This document shows, piece after piece, positions 10,540 through 22,721 of a stretch of 64,000 nt of DNA. This stretch comes from Lentinus brumalis (taxonomy: Eukaryota; Basidiomycota; Agaricomycetes; Polyporales; Polyporaceae): assembly GCA_001792895.1 (NCBI GenBank), contig MARA01000012.1:558001-622000 (forward strand). Direction: 5' to 3'. A program made the translations under genes and the position numbers. Each line of letters opens with the position of its first letter. Position 1 is the first letter of the stretch. The notes beneath the pieces were generated by a model. That model searched no databases. It was not told the origin of the DNA and worked only from the letters and a program-made list of their open reading frames with translations.

Positions 10540-12501
10540 CTAAACTCCAGAGCCCCACCGTGCTATACCCTCCAGGAAACACCCTAAGGTGAAGCTTGCA
10601 TCTGGTGCATCTGCTTCGCACTCCGCTGATGGCCTAACCACCCCGCAGCCGCCGCGCCCGCCCGCCCCGGACGCGAGCAGCAACCCCCTCTTCGTCCTCC
10701 GACGGCTCATGATCGGCACAGGAGTGTCGTCGAGATCCTCGTTGGCGCGGAACGCCGACCGCTCGACCGGGCTGTTGTCCCAGTGGTCCATGATGCGCGG
10801 CGACCCGCGAGTCAGGGCTTCGCGGCGACCTGCCGGCGGCGAGTCGTCGAATGCGGCTTGCTTGCCCCGCGCTTCGGAAAGTACGAGAGAGCGTTCGGGT
10901 ACGTGACGTTGCGAGAGTGGCTGCTCTTCGTCGGGGTTACCGATGAGGGTGGCGAGCGCGTCCACGGGCTCTTCCACGACGCAGCGAAGTCATACCGCGC
11001 AGACAACGACGTTGACGCCTCGAGGGTGAACGGGCTACCCTTGCGCTTACTCTGGGCCATGAACCCGCCGACAGTCTCCTGGCCCTTCGCGACGTTCTCG
11101 AGCTTACTCTTGAGCGACGCAAGGCCACCCTCGGAGGTGGACGTGGGCATAGGGCGGGGACGAGCAACCTTGGCGAAGGTCACCTTGTAGTTCTCGCCGT
11201 TGTTGTTGTCCCAGATCTCGCGGCCGATGACGTTGAACCGGAGTGCGAAGAACAGTGTCTTCTCCTCGATACGCGCAAGCATGTCTCCCAGACGGATAGT
11301 AAACGAGAACCGGTCGAAAACGCCACCAGGAACGGAGTTAAGGTACTTCGCAGTGACCTCGCTCGTCGTCTGCCACGAGTCCACCGTGAAGCGGACCGCC
11401 ACCCACTTCTGGAAGGCGAGGTTCCGAACGCGTACACGACCGTTGAGGGACGCACCGTCCTCTGACAACGTGAGATCCTCGAGCGCGAGGTCGGCATCCG
11501 CATTCGCCACAGCAGGCTTGTTCGTGAGCTGCATCGTGAGCACCTTATCCTCCTCTCCTTGCTTGGGCCCGTAGATCGCGCTGGGGAAGTCGCTCTCCGT
11601 ACCGCTCGTGTCGGTGGGCGACCCTTGGCGCGAGATCGCAAGGGGCTTCTGCTCGGCTAGGAACAGCTTCACGTGCTCGAGGCGGGCGTCGAAGTGAACG
11701 GACTTCGCCATGGGCGTGCTTGGTTCGCTCTTCGTCGACGCTAGGGCCTCGCCGGTGACGATCGAGAGGTCGCCACGCACAACGGGACGACGCGACTTCA
11801 GCGAAGACTTGAGTGGCTCACCCGACTTCTTCCGCGCGATGCTGGCGGCTAACGATTGTGGCGCAGAGAATGCGCGATTGCTTGTACCCTCCGCGCGTAT
11901 GTTGGCGGTGAGCGCGCAGAAGCCGAGGACTCGGCGACCGGAAAGGGCTTCTTGAGGTCCTCCAGGTCGATGTGGAGGTCGACGCGAGGCGAAGACGACG
12001 CACGGGGAGTCTCGTTACCGGACATGTCCTCAGTGGAAGACTGGCTCGCAGGGAACGCCACACCCTTCTCAAGCTGGGATGCACTTCTCGACCGGAGGAC
12101 GGCGGGCGTGGGAGTCGAGTCGGCGGGCGAGCGGAAAGCTTGCATCTTCGGGGTACGAGTGCGCTTGGTGCGAGGGTGCATCTGGACGTACGACTCCGAA
12201 CCGCTGGACGAACTGGACGCCTCGTCCTGAGCGGGCGGCTCCACGCGAGGGGGAGTCGGGGGTTGTACTACCAAGACGGTGGGCACTGCGGAGGTGCCTG
12301 CCAAGGGAGCCTCCGCGGCCACGATACGGTGGATCGTCGTGGCGGGGGCGTTGACGGTGCGGAGAGGGTGGCCAAAGTGATCGAGCGCGACGATGACGAC
12401 CGACGTGGGATGCGCGGGAGGGGCGCGCCCGCACTGTTCGAGTGCCGCGTGTAGTAGTCCATGGGGGCGGCGTACGCGTGGAGGTTTAGTACCGTGTTCA
12501 T
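10540..12501 (-). pseudogene. Full-length CBM21 PP1 glycogen-targeting subunit, with apparent frameshifts
   Basis: This is the only copy in the window with the complete coding span (about 650 codons). The order is: ATG at 12501; Ser/Pro-rich N-terminus; a basic stretch GEPLKSSLKSRR; an RVxF-type PP1-docking motif KSVHFD near 11702-11688; then a CBM21 domain at about 11522-11174 containing NLAFQKWVAVRFTVDSW and the family hallmark REIWDNNNGENYKVTF. The family tethers PP1 catalytic subunit to glycogen and so activates glycogen synthase. Compared with other units there is a one-base loss in a G run near 12344-12348 and another near 11911-11920. A third frame change near 10971-10980 separates the CBM21 frame from a C-terminal frame with FDDSPPAGRRE and PRIMDHWDN. 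These may be sequencing errors or true decay. The CBM21 assignment is secure; the intactness is not. Confidence 0.85.
10688..11761 (-). other. 1,074-bp CBM21-coding block present only at the U1/U2 junction
   Basis: The sequence on both sides (ending in caacccc at 10687 and starting tcgagagg at 11762) is adjacent at the four other junctions except for a 20-21 bp filler. The block encodes the VHF docking motif, the whole CBM21 domain and part of the C-terminal tail. Its absence elsewhere removes both known functions of the protein. Confidence 0.9.
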
Positions 12502-12967
12502 GAGGATCGTTGTCTGTGGGGTCTGGGGGAGGGACAATCAGCACCAAGGGGAAGGTTCTGCGGCTGACGCGCGGGTGACACGGCGGATATCCGCGTACGG
12601 GGGATTACTCACCTGCTTAGTGACGTCGCTTGCGGGGAGACCTTGCGAGCGCTGGGCCGAATGGTCGAAGGCGTTGAAAACGATAAGTATAGGAAAAAGG
12701 TGTCGCTGGACGCGAGCAAAGGGACCGGGGGAGCACTGCGGAGGAAGCGACGCAGACCGAACTATAATGTATGGAGGAGCATCATTGCTGGTCAGCCGCC
12801 GCCCGCGAGAAGGACGAGAACAGAATGGAGCGATGGGGAACGGAGAGACTCACCAGAAGCCGTGAGTAGTGTTCCGGCGCAGGGGTGCGCAGACGGCAGA
12901 TCCTGGGCGCGGCGCGTGAGACGGCGGGTGCGCGACGAGGGCAGCAGCGTGCTCACCAGGAGAGACA

Positions 12968-13256
12968 GTGAGCGGGCTGTCTGGGACGGCGACCTCTTGG
13001 GACACGACGGCCGGCGGGGAGGGAGGGAGGGGGCGGACGTGGGGGTCGGGTGGCAAGAGACTGGGCGAAAAAGCCGTCGAAGTGGTTCACCTCGCACGCG
13101 CGCCTAGGGGCGATGCGAACGAGCTCGCCATCAATTTCGAACACACGGCGGTCTGGGCCGAGTTCGCTCTCACACTAAAGTGGAGCCCCCTGTCCGCTGG
13201 CTCGAGGCTGCCGCTCTGGGCTGCATACTAGCTCGTCCATGTTCTCCTGAGTCCTG
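12968..13256. promoter_or_regulatory. Near-invariant core block (U2)
   Basis: Identical to U1 over 289 bp as far as I can see. The G4 run is at 13016-13049. Confidence 0.6.
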
Positions 13257-13487
13257 ATTCTGAGATAGTCAGCCCAGTTCACGCTCGTCGACAGCCGTCG
13301 ACGAGCTCCCGACGAGCATTGGGGTTGGTGCGCAGAAGGCCGTGCTTATCAGGACAGTCGCAGATTGTGTCGCTGCTTATCGCGGTGACAGGCCCGGTTT
13401 TCCAGACGCTGCGACACCGCAGCGGTCGTTCGATCCTCGACGCCTCGTTGCGGCGATTGGCCAAGTACGCAGCGGACAGTCCAGCGG

Positions 13488-13509
13488 TGACGTAACCCCA
13501 GTGACGTCA
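13488..13509. promoter_or_regulatory. Paired CRE/ATF-like sites (U2)
   Basis: TGACGTAA and TGACGTCA, 6 bp apart. Confidence 0.5.
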
Positions 13510-14031
13510 GGGATCTCATCCTCCTTCTCTGCGCCTCTGAACGTCGAACGTCGAACGAGCGACACGCCGCGGTCTGACGCGACCCGCCAGAACACGTTCC
13601 TCACTCAAGACTCCAGAGTCGCGTCGCGGGTCAACGTGTCCACCCCCGCGTGACCACACCTCTTCCCATCTGCGAGCATCGTTGCCGACGATGAGGTCGC
13701 GATAGGGCGCGAGGAGAGACGCGACGCGGGACCTCGTTCAAGCATGCGATGAGCACTGCAGGTGTCGGCGGCCGCCAGACTGCATCCCTCTCTCTGCGCC
13801 TGCTGGCTCTCGCTCCGTCTCTGCCCGCCGTCTCTCCTAGAGGCGTCTTCCCTTGCCCTCTTGCATCTCGCACTGCGCAGCGTCCGTCCTGCGTTCTCGC
13901 TCTCGCACGCCCGCGCCGTCGCCCTTGTCGCAACTCCTGTCCGTCCACTGCGCTACACTGCAGTACGCCGCCGCAAGTCTTCGCTTGGGTCTCCCTATCG
14001 CCCGTCCATGACATAAGTACTGGACGAACAG

Positions 14032-15533
14032 ATGCATATACGAGGTCTGTATGTATAATCCATGAGTGCACCGACTGCTCACTGACTTGCAGCCTACACA
14101 GTGTCGACGCGTCTGCTAGCGTCTGCTATAGCGCGCCTTGTCCCACTACTGGAATGACCGCGCGACGCGTTGCAGTACGCGATTGCCCGTCCAGCTCGCG
14201 CACACCAACCTCCCCGGCATATGACCCTGAATATCGCGTAGGCCGTGCTCAAGCTGAACGAACAACTAAATCGAACGTCTTCGATCCGGCAGTCCGCCAT
14301 ACAGGTGCGTCTATTGTGTACTATCCGTACCGCAGCCGCGTGCTAACTGCTCCGTCCACACAGTATGTATTGACAACTACCACAAATACATCTAGCATAC
14401 CCAGGTCACCCCGTTCGCCGCGTCCTGGCGCCCCGAGTCCCGGTGCACAGCCGAAGGCAGGTCTACGTACCAGTCACCGGCCCCTACCTGCCCGACTCCC
14501 CTGCATACGACCCATCCACGCCTCCAGCACGCGGGCCAGAGAAATCACCGCCGCCGGTTTCTGTCAAGAGGAACGGGGACGGGCACGGTGAGCTCATACG
14601 TCTCGGTCCGCAGAGGACGTCGCACTGACCTGGGGATGGTGCGTAGACGTCCAGTCCGTACAGACACGGTTGACGGCGCGGCCGACGACGACGACGAGGT
14701 TGCAGCGGACGACGTGGCAGTCGACAGTGGCAGCGCGGACGGTCGAGAACACCGAGGCGGTGGGATGCAGAGTGGGCAGAGAGCAGGTGAGGAGGTGAGG
14801 AGGAGGGGAGGAGGGAAGGAGGGGAATGGAGAACGACCCCGCGTCCGCGCTGGTACTAATACCCGCCTGGCGCAGGACAAACACACACGCGCGGTGCCTG
14901 CGCACAGGCCACCGCTCTCCCTGTTCGGTCCTGCGCAGGCACGCACCCGTTCGGGGCACATTCGCACTTCTCCGTGTCGGGTCTTGACGCTGTCTCCGTC
15001 ACGGTGCTCAGTTCGGACTCGCGACGCGTGAGTACTCCCTTCTCATGCCAAGCGTCGTCCTAGCTGATGCTGATCACGGCGCGCTGGATCGTACGCTCTC
15101 AGTCTTTACACTTTCATTGTCGTAGTATGCAGTCCAACGCACTTGTCCACATACCTGACCATGTGCTTCGCGGGACTCGGACTTCCAACGGCCCCGCCCT
15201 CGGAACGTAAGTATGCTCGAGGTACGTGGAGTGCGCACACCCAAGTTCCAACCCTCGGCTCAAACCAAGCTCGATCTCGCCGGACCCGAACGACGGCTTG
15301 AATCGCGCGCAGCGTGCGCCCTCGGAGACTCGGGTTTCCAGGTGCAAACACCAGATGGACGGCCTCGTCGGCGGTCCGAACGTCACGACGACGGCGGCGG
15401 GACTCGGAAGAACGAGAACCCCAGGTATGTCTGTTCTGTCTCTTCGGCAGTTCTGCGTTCGCGGCGTGACACTCACGCTCACGGAGTTCTTTCAGGATGC
15501 ATGGTCGGGTTCGTTGGCTTGGCCCAGTCATAG
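14032..15533 (+). pseudogene. g1 region (U2)
   Basis: The same exon/intron layout as 2088-3534. The TACTAAT branch site is intact. An extra T makes an in-frame TAG shortly after the second intron (catctagcat). Confidence 0.35.
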
Positions 15534-15621
15534 ATGGGCTGCCCGCGGTGCGTCTGGACAGGGACGGGATGGACATGAAGACGACTCGGGCCTCTCATGT
15601 TTGCTCGAGCCTCGCGGTAGA

Positions 15622-16050
15622 ATGCACGCCCGTACCGAACACCACGACGCCTCCGCCGGCTGCTGGGACTCGGGACCACGCATCGAACGCTGCACCGTGC
15701 ACGCGCCCCTCGCTCGTTGTTCGCTCGTTCATCCATCCGTGACGCACGGTCCGGGCTTGAGGCTCGTGTGGCCCGGCGTAATCCCGACTGCACCGTGAGT
15801 GCACGCTCATATCCTGCGTCCGCTACCTTCTGACCCGTGCGCCGCTAGGCTGCAAGACTGCAGTATGTTGCAGTTGCGTTGTAGTCGTAGAACGAGCGAC
15901 TCCGAGAGGAGGCAGTCTGCGGGCGGATGGACGTCCAGGATCAAGACTCCATATCACAGAGCCCTGGACACCGGATGCACGGACGGCGGTCACCGGTTCA
16001 CAGGCAATCGAGAGCGAATGCATGGTGGCTCGTGGGTGGAAGCGACGTGA
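15622..16050 (+). CDS. Putative two-exon gene g2 (U2), unknown product
   Basis: Exon 1 is 15622-15794, the intron 15795-15848 (GTGAGTGCAC..CTTCTGAC..CGCTAG) and exon 2 15849-16050, giving 124 residues. It starts MHARTEHHDASAGCWDSGPR and ends HGGSWVEAT. The frame continues across the intron without adjustment. No domain recognised. Exon 2 overlaps the alternative model g3 in another frame, so at most one is likely real. Confidence 0.35.
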
Positions 16051-17189
16051 CGTCCAGCCTCGTCGCTCGCGCTGACAGCGGCAGCAAGTCGCCAAGTTTC
16101 TCCAGGTACGTCAACGGCGTTTTGGCTCGTATGTACGGGTGCTGACAACTTGCCTCCGCCGGGAACAGATCCAGATTCCAGACGCACCGACTCGCAGGTT
16201 GTCAGTCACGGCCGCGTCTCTGCAGCGATGTCTAGAGCTCGAGGCTGCGGAGGAGAGACTTGAAGCACCCGCGGCGGCGGAGCACGCACGCGTCGCGACA
16301 TTGATGCATCCAGAGCAGAGACTCGGGCCGGCTGCAGGCAGCGAACATGTCGTTCGCTTGTCGAGGTATCGAGAGGCCGGCAGAGATATCTGGATCCAAG
16401 TTCGGACTCTGGCACCGCCGTCGCTCGTCGCCTGGTAGGACTCGAAGTCTCGACGGTATGTCTCCGCCACATTCGTTCATGTTGCTCACCTTCTGATGCA
16501 TTGCATTGCTTGCTTAGTGTACGAAGTAGACAGGACACCGAGGGCACACAGGCGGAGGTCTACGCACGCACAAGGTTGCCTATTTGCGTACTCTCCGTAG
16601 CGACGTCTGTATGTTCGACAGCACCCAGGCTGGTTGAATGGACGTCATGACGAGCAGGTGATGGCGACTCTGTGGATCCCAGAGTCGCTGCATCCGGACA
16701 GTAAGTCCTTCGCACGCTCGCGCATGTCTTGACCGTTCGATCTCGTGCGGTTTACCGTTAGGCGACGACCGGATGGTTGATTGAGCCTTCGAGAAATGGA
16801 AAGACACGCTGCAGACGAGGATGCGTCCGGTCTCAAAATCGAGATCGCATGCCCGAGGCACTGCCCTCCAGTGACCGTATTGCTGCTCTGATTGCAGGGC
16901 GAGACATCGACAACAATGCCGGATCCGAGGAGCGAAGTCCGGCTCGTGTGCCGAAGCTCGGTCATCGATGCTGCTGTGGCATGTCTCGAAAGGTATGTAC
17001 TCTCGCTCTGGCGTGGGTTGCTGCAATCTCTGACATTGGTGAAGCAGTACTTACTACAGGTCTAGTTCTGTATCTCCGGGATACAAGACGGCCGAGGATG
17101 CGCTACGGCGAATGTCCTCGTTGCCGTTGCATGCAGTGGGAAGACAGCTGTGTAGTCGGCAACGTTCTGGTCCCGTAGTAGGCAGCAAG

Positions 17190-18020
17190 ATGCGCTCGGA
17201 AGCTCCGAATCGAGGGACGTCTCGCCTGTCTCAGCGGTGTCTTGTTCCTTGGCGCGGTTCGTACACACCCGGGACAACGAACAAGACGCTTCTCGCGATG
17301 CAAGCACACCGGCTTCACGACGCAGGCGGTGCACATCTTCGCCGAGACGACGTCTGCCAGCTCGCTCGCCTCCTTCGGACAGCAAGGTCAGGTACAGTAC
17401 AAGCGCGGCTGGCGGCGCATGATGTCAACTTCGCGGGACCCAGGTCTGCTGCGTGCGATGGGTGAGTTCTCCGCGCAGTCGCGCAAGTCTCCGCCGTACT
17501 CACTCGTGCGTTTGCGCCTCAGGAGACGAGTGGCGGGTGCGTACACTGCGTTGAGGCCTGAGGGTATCGCACGACACGCTGAGGTCCCTGCGTCTTACCG
17601 TCTCGCGACCGAAACTGATTGCTGGGACCGAGGCAACGCCCAGTGGCACCGCGCTGTTGCTCGGAATGCAGGGCGAGGCATCGAGAAATGCCGGATCCGA
17701 GAAGAGAAGCCCGGATCGTGCGCCACTGAGAAGCGTCCCTCGTTCATCGGTGTGCTACGGTCGAGACGGTGTGTTGAACGGTACGTACTCTTGCTCTGGT
17801 GTGGGTTGGTGCAAGCTGTGATCTCATTGGTAAAGCGCTACATACTCACTACAGATCGAGTTTGTATCTTCGAAGTACAAGATCGCCGAGGGCTCGGACG
17901 CACTACGACGAATGTCCTCGCGCACTTGAGTCACCGTCGCATGCAGTGGGAAGACATCTCTTTAGGGATGCGAGGGTAGGAAGCGAGATGTGCTTCGGAA
18001 GCTTCGAATCAAGGGCCTGA
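17190..18020 (+). CDS. Putative three-exon gene g5 (U2), unknown product
   Basis: Exons 17190-17461, 17523-17780 and 17855-18020 join in frame to 231 residues, starting MRSEAPNRGTSRLSQRC. Introns have GTGAGTTCTC..GTACTCAC..GCCTCAG and GTACGTACTC..ACTACAG. The last exon (LYLRSTRSPRAR, HYDECPRALES) is a diverged duplicate of g4 exon 2 in the same frame. U2 is the only unit with this frame: four other units have an extra G at the aagggtcagg site and U3 and U4 lack the ATG. A chance ORF is possible. Confidence 0.3.
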
Positions 18021-18105
18021 GCGGTGTTTTGCGTCCTTGGCGATTCGTCACTCCGGGACAAGACGCTTCTTGCGATCGCCTGCCGCCAGCTCCCAGACGT
18101 CTGCG

Positions 18106-18747
18106 TCACGGTGACATCTCCACGGCACGTATGGACGGGCATCTGGCATGTATGCACTTGGGTGAGCGTGCGCGCATCCTGGCTGCGCTAGGAGACTCCA
18201 TTCTGACGAGAGCGTCGTAGCTTGTGCTGTAAACCGTAGGCAGAAGCAATATATGTTGATACACACGCACGGACTGCGTTGACTGCGTCCTCTCTTCCGG
18301 GCGCGGCTCGTAGAGACGTCCCGATCTCGGCCATTGTATAGGCGAGCCGGATAGCAAGAGTTCGATGGTCAAGCGGCGTCCATGGTCCGGGAGAACGGTG
18401 CGTGTGTCCAGTTGAGTTCGTAGCATGAACGTTCGGACAAGTCGATCGCTGACCGCGACTGTGTCTAGATACGCGGCGACGTCTTCAACTCGCAGATATG
18501 TACGGAGGTTGCGAGATGTGACACCAGATGCTGGCTCACACGTTGTACCTGAGTAGCGGTTGTGGGAGATGCAAGGTCGACGCGTTGTGGTAAGGCCAGC
18601 AAAGGACAGGCAAAGGTGGATCTCGATATCAGGCTTTGCTTCGCAAGCTCGATACGGGTTCTGTCCCGCGCGGCGTACTTCGCGTCTTGAGTTGTAGCTC
18701 ATTGGCCAGTAGCGAAGGTATCTACTACACAACATGTCCCCTTTCAT
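18106..18747 (-). CDS. Minus-strand ORF (U2), unknown product
   Basis: A 213-residue intronless ORF starts MKGDMLCSRYLRYWPMSYNS and contains RNLRTYLRVEDVAAYLDTVA and GRRLTIELLLSGSPIQW. Composition and open frames in three units (U2, U4, U5) suggest coding, but the plus strand of the same segment also shows splice-like signals. No family recognised. Confidence 0.35.
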   Translation of the reverse strand: MKGDMLCSRYLRYWPMSYNSRREVRRAGQNPYRACEAKPDIEIHLCLSFAGLTTTRRPCISHNRYSGTTCEPASGVTSRNLRTYLRVEDVAAYLDTVAVSDRLVRTFMLRTQLDTRTVLPDHGRRLTIELLLSGSPIQWPRSGRLYEPRPEERTQSTQSVRVYQHILLLPTVYSTSYDALVRMESPSAARMRARSPKCIHARCPSIRAVEMSP

Positions 18748-19225
18748 CTCCGTCCGGATATAGACTTATCGCGGTGTAGCTCGACGTCCGCGTGAAACTG
18801 ATCGTCAATGGCTAGACTCAAGGCAAGTCTCAGAAGCGAACTCCGCCTCGGCCGTCGAATTCCCGGTTGCCGTCGACCGTTGCAATTGGCGTGAATGAGG
18901 AGCTGAGAGTGCCGCATTGGTATGTTCCTCATAGCTGGGTCTGTCTGCTCCGGACTCTGACCAAGCGTGAAAGATACAAATAGCTGCAGCGAGCCGATGG
19001 CGCGCTCTTCGACCTTGGCAGGCTCGCTCACAAGCGGTGTGCGAATGAGATGTTCTCATGATCCCGGGCTTCAAGACACCCGAATGTCGGACCGATCTGG
19101 TGCGTGTGACGTCGAGTATATTGTCCCTTCTGTCGCTTCTCACCGGCTTCGTGGATTGTTTGCAACCTGGCGGTCCGACGCAATCAGCCTAGCAAATTCA
19201 AGCTGTTAAGTTCGGAGTGGCCATC

Positions 19226-19515
19226 ATGTACGACTGCTCTAGTCTCTCGGACTGTCCTTGTAAGTACTGCCAGCCCAATTGGACGCTATGTAGGCCATTT
19301 CCTGGCCAGTGCACCTTTATTTCGTTGACTCCGAGACTCCCTCCAGCGCCGTTACGGCCTTACGAGCGTACCAGGTCTGGTTGAAAGCATGCGTTCACAC
19401 GCAGCTTCGCCGTGACCTCGGAGGCGAAGATCGGGCGGTCAGCTCGCGAGCTGCAAAGCTTCCCAGCTGCAGAGAGGCCGTGCATGTGTGGTCTTTGGTG
19501 AGGCTACTAAGCTAG
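19226..19515 (+). CDS. Small spliced gene g8 (U2)
   Basis: The same 290-bp model as at 7183, with Val for Ile in exon 2. Confidence 0.45.
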
Positions 19516-20008
19516 AATGTACTAGTACATGGACCTCGTGTACGAGTTGACAATGTGCTGTCCCAAGTCGCGCACTCATGTCCTATTGATATTCTTCCCC
19601 TGCCAGTCCCCTGATGATTGCAAGACCTCGCTCCCTCACCGGGACTCAATGTGAGTGTGTGCGTGCCTCGGCAACTATATTCGACCAAGGAATGTTCGCC
19701 CAGAGTTCGTGCAAAGAAATATGCGACTTGCTGAATGAAGCACGCGCTGTGCGCGATGCAAGGTACCGAAGATGGAGTTGACAGGCTCTGGGTCATTGCC
19801 TTTGCTCACCTAGACACTGGACACACGTACAGTTCTGCAGTCCCAGCTTGCAATCACATAAATTAAGGACACCAAGGAGCATGGTGCCATGGTCCATGCC
19901 AGTAATTACGCAGCACTCCCGGTCCCGGAGATATGCCAGTGATATCCACAAGTCTACGTCTACAGCGTGCTCGCTTCCTGTCTCGAGCCTGCTTCCAGGC
20001 AACCTTCT

Positions 20009-20049
20009 GATCACGGTCTCGTGATCGTGTCCCACGCGTCGCGACGCGT
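20009..20049. other. Dyad cluster (U2)
   Basis: The same hairpin plus 16-bp palindrome. Confidence 0.6.
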
Positions 20050-20366
20050 ACCTTCGCAAGACTCCTGGACCCGAACAATTGTCTGTCAATTTTCTACATC
20101 AGCGTGCTCATCAATGCTTCACACGAAATGTGGTTACACACGCTATAACATGCTTGCACAGGTACAGTGCTCGGGACGCGATTTACTGATGTGGGACGCA
20201 GCAGCCCAGCACATGGGCCGCCGGCAAGTATCTATCTGTTTCTCTAGACTCGAAGTTGCTCGACTGACGAGGCACGCAGCCACACAGACGAGCGGAGTGA
20301 ACGGCGGAGGAAGGAGACACGGGTCACCGATCGCATAACCACAGCTTGCCCGATACGGTGTTTCCC

Positions 20367-20804
20367 ATGTCAACGATCGTAACGGCCGAGGTGCACGCAA
20401 CAACCCCAACTAGGATGGCCGTTAGCCACCCAAGAAGCATTCATATTACTTATTACGCCATACCGCGAGACGTCCGAATTTCTCGATCTGGGACAAGCAC
20501 GCATAGTTCCGCGGCGTGTCTTGTTTGCTCTTCCCGCCAGAACATTGCCCTGGGCGTACCACCACGTTTCCGTCTTCCCACTCTCATCTCGCCCCCATCC
20601 TCTCCCTCTCAGCTCGACTCTGCGCTACCGCTATTGCGCTGCGCCGCTCGATCGGTACCCAGCCATCACACACGTACTGTAGCGTGTCGACACGCTCTGC
20701 ATTGCTCGAAGACTACATACGGTACAACTGGTGCAACTCAAGCGTCCTCGACGAGCTCGAACATACGGTACGTGTCCTGCGTCGTTCGCTACAGACCGCG
20801 CTGA
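20367..20804 (+). CDS. Hypothetical ORF g7 (U2)
   Basis: The same ORF as at 8288, 145 codons. Confidence 0.3.
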   Translation: MSTIVTAEVHATTPTRMAVSHPRSIHITYYAIPRDVRISRSGTSTHSSAACLVCSSRQNIALGVPPRFRLPTLISPPSSPSQLDSALPLLRCAARSVPSHHTRTVACRHALHCSKTTYGTTGATQASSTSSNIRYVSCVVRYRPR

Positions 20805-20908
20805 CACAGGCATCTCCGATCCAAACTCGAAGTGCGATAGACGCAGCGCTTCGTCTGGACTCTACACCGCGTTCCAGAACGCGTACCAGCACGCGTTAAG
20901 ACGACACG

Positions 20909-21996
20909 GTACGTGGCTCTCTATGTCCCTGTGCAGTATGAGGTCAGCATTGTGCTAATCACCCGCGTCGTGTAGACCCGGCGCGTCATATCTCCGCCCA
21001 TGTCGTGCGGCAGCGACGCGACACTGCACAGAAGGTGGACCATCGTCGGGTACGTACCTGCTTGCAATGCGAGTGAGCGAACGCGTTGCTCATCGCCGAT
21101 GTTCATCTTCCAGCTCCCTGCCCATCCGAGGCCGCCGCATTGCTGAGCGGACAACCTCCCGAGCGTTCTCCTGCTAGTACGTACCTTTCTCTCCCTCTAC
21201 GCGTGTCAGCGCAGCGCCGGCTGACCATACTGTACGGTCATTCCACTTAGTTTCTACTCCCAGCGTCGTCCTGCTCGTCGAGCTCGCGGGACGATATCTG
21301 GACGCCGGAGGTTCAGTCCTTCGACGCGTTTACTCACCTGCGGCCGAGGTCTACACAGCGTGCCACGGCTGTCAATAGAGGTACGTACCGTCTTTCGCAG
21401 CCCATGCACGGCCGACTGATGTCGACCATCGTCCCAGACGTCACCTCTGCGGTAAGCTCGCAGCCAGGCGTACCTACGACTGCCACCGGCCGGCTCGGGA
21501 GACAGTGGACGCGTCCTCGTCTACTGGTACAGTCTGGTCGCTCGGACCCACCTCCAAGCTGCTCTGACGGAGACAAGCGGTACGTACCTCGGTCTCATCC
21601 CGGCTGGACTGCACAGGCTGATAGCCATGTCATGATCAGCGTGTCTCCATACTCGTGAGATTGTGAGCAAGACGCATGAGAAGACGGCGCGACTGAGGTA
21701 GGCAAGACGCTGCGCCGCTCCGAAGCCGTCTGGGACGCGACAAGTCCAGCGCAGAGCGCGTCTGGGGAAACTCGACGCGTCGTTGTCGCCCAGCTCAGAC
21801 GAGTGGTACGTACCTTCGTGCACATCTCGTACGCGTACTGAAGACGTCCCAGGTCTCCCGGACGCCGTCTCCTGCCATTATCTTGGCAACCGGGAGCGGA
21901 GTCGCACTTGCTGTAGATGGAGACCGCTGTCGCAAAGTACGTACCTTTCCCTGACGCCTCGCTACTGGCGGACTTGGCTGATGGCAAACTCTGCAG
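20909..21996 (+). pseudogene. Intron-dense region (U2)
   Basis: Same organisation. Type B sequence adds about 30 bases (DDIWTPEVQSFDAF) in the exon before the third GTACGTACC donor. Confidence 0.4.
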
Positions 21997-22721
21997 CAGC
22001 TTCAAGTCGCTCTCATCCAACTCCGCTGCTAGAACGCGTCTTCCGGCATGGACGAAGTGGACTGGCGAGCTCCAGAGTGTCGAAGGTGGCAGGATCCAGG
22101 CGGCCGGTGCTGACATAGATCTCGCAGAGCTGACAGATAACGCGCAGAGACAGCACAGACGCGAGAGCAGGCGGCGCAGGTGGGAGGCGGGCAGACGGAG
22201 GCAGCAGCGGTGTGGTGGTCGAGAGTAGACTTGCGCACTTCTCGGAACGTGCGAAGTCGTAGAATAGGCGCCCGTGCTCGTTTCGACGCAGAGTCCTCGA
22301 GAACGCGTTACATCGCTGCAGCGTGTGTGTACTGTACGTAGTTCGTCAATGAAAACGCTCTTCCACACCCTTCGCCGGTTGTTTCGCTGGATCGCGGGCG
22401 TCGAGTTCCAGCTACTGCGCGCTGTGTCCCTGCCTCTGCTCAAGAAACCTCCTCGCAAACGTCTTCACGCTGTATGTCAGAGAACAAATATATTTCGTCT
22501 ACCTACATACACGTCTGCTACTACCAAGCCGCCCTCGAACACCCAGCCCAAGTCCCACCACGCCGCCGCCGCCGCCGTCCCCGTCCCTCCCTCCCTCCCA
22601 CGTCTATACCTCCCTCCCCACCGCGTCTATACCCCCAGAACACCCACCGTGTATACCCTCCAGGAAACACCCTAAGGTGAAGCTTGCATCTGGTGCATCT
22701 GCTTCGCACTCCGCTGATGGC

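Larger units (their letters stand above)
1..11761. repeat. Tandem unit U1 (left end truncated by window)
   Basis: This is the first visible copy of the ~11 kb head-to-tail unit. Window base 1 corresponds to about 184 bases into a unit, judged by alignment with the start of U3. U1 is the only unit whose right end keeps the 1,074-bp CBM21-coding block, so it is longer than the others. It belongs to sequence type A (with U4 and U6) over most of its length, but shares the short leader intron and several sites around 4,900-5,000 with U2. Confidence 0.95.

Noticed and set aside
10540..10977. Separate gene from the C-terminal frame (FDDSPPAGRRE, PRIMDHWDN)
   Set aside because: It continues the CBM21 gene after an apparent one-base frame change and is better taken as that protein's C-terminus.
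11849..12547. 232-residue minus-strand ORF as the true N-terminus of the CBM21 protein
   Set aside because: Its first ~65 residues are in a frame that other units do not use. It exists only because of the one-base G-run difference near 12345.
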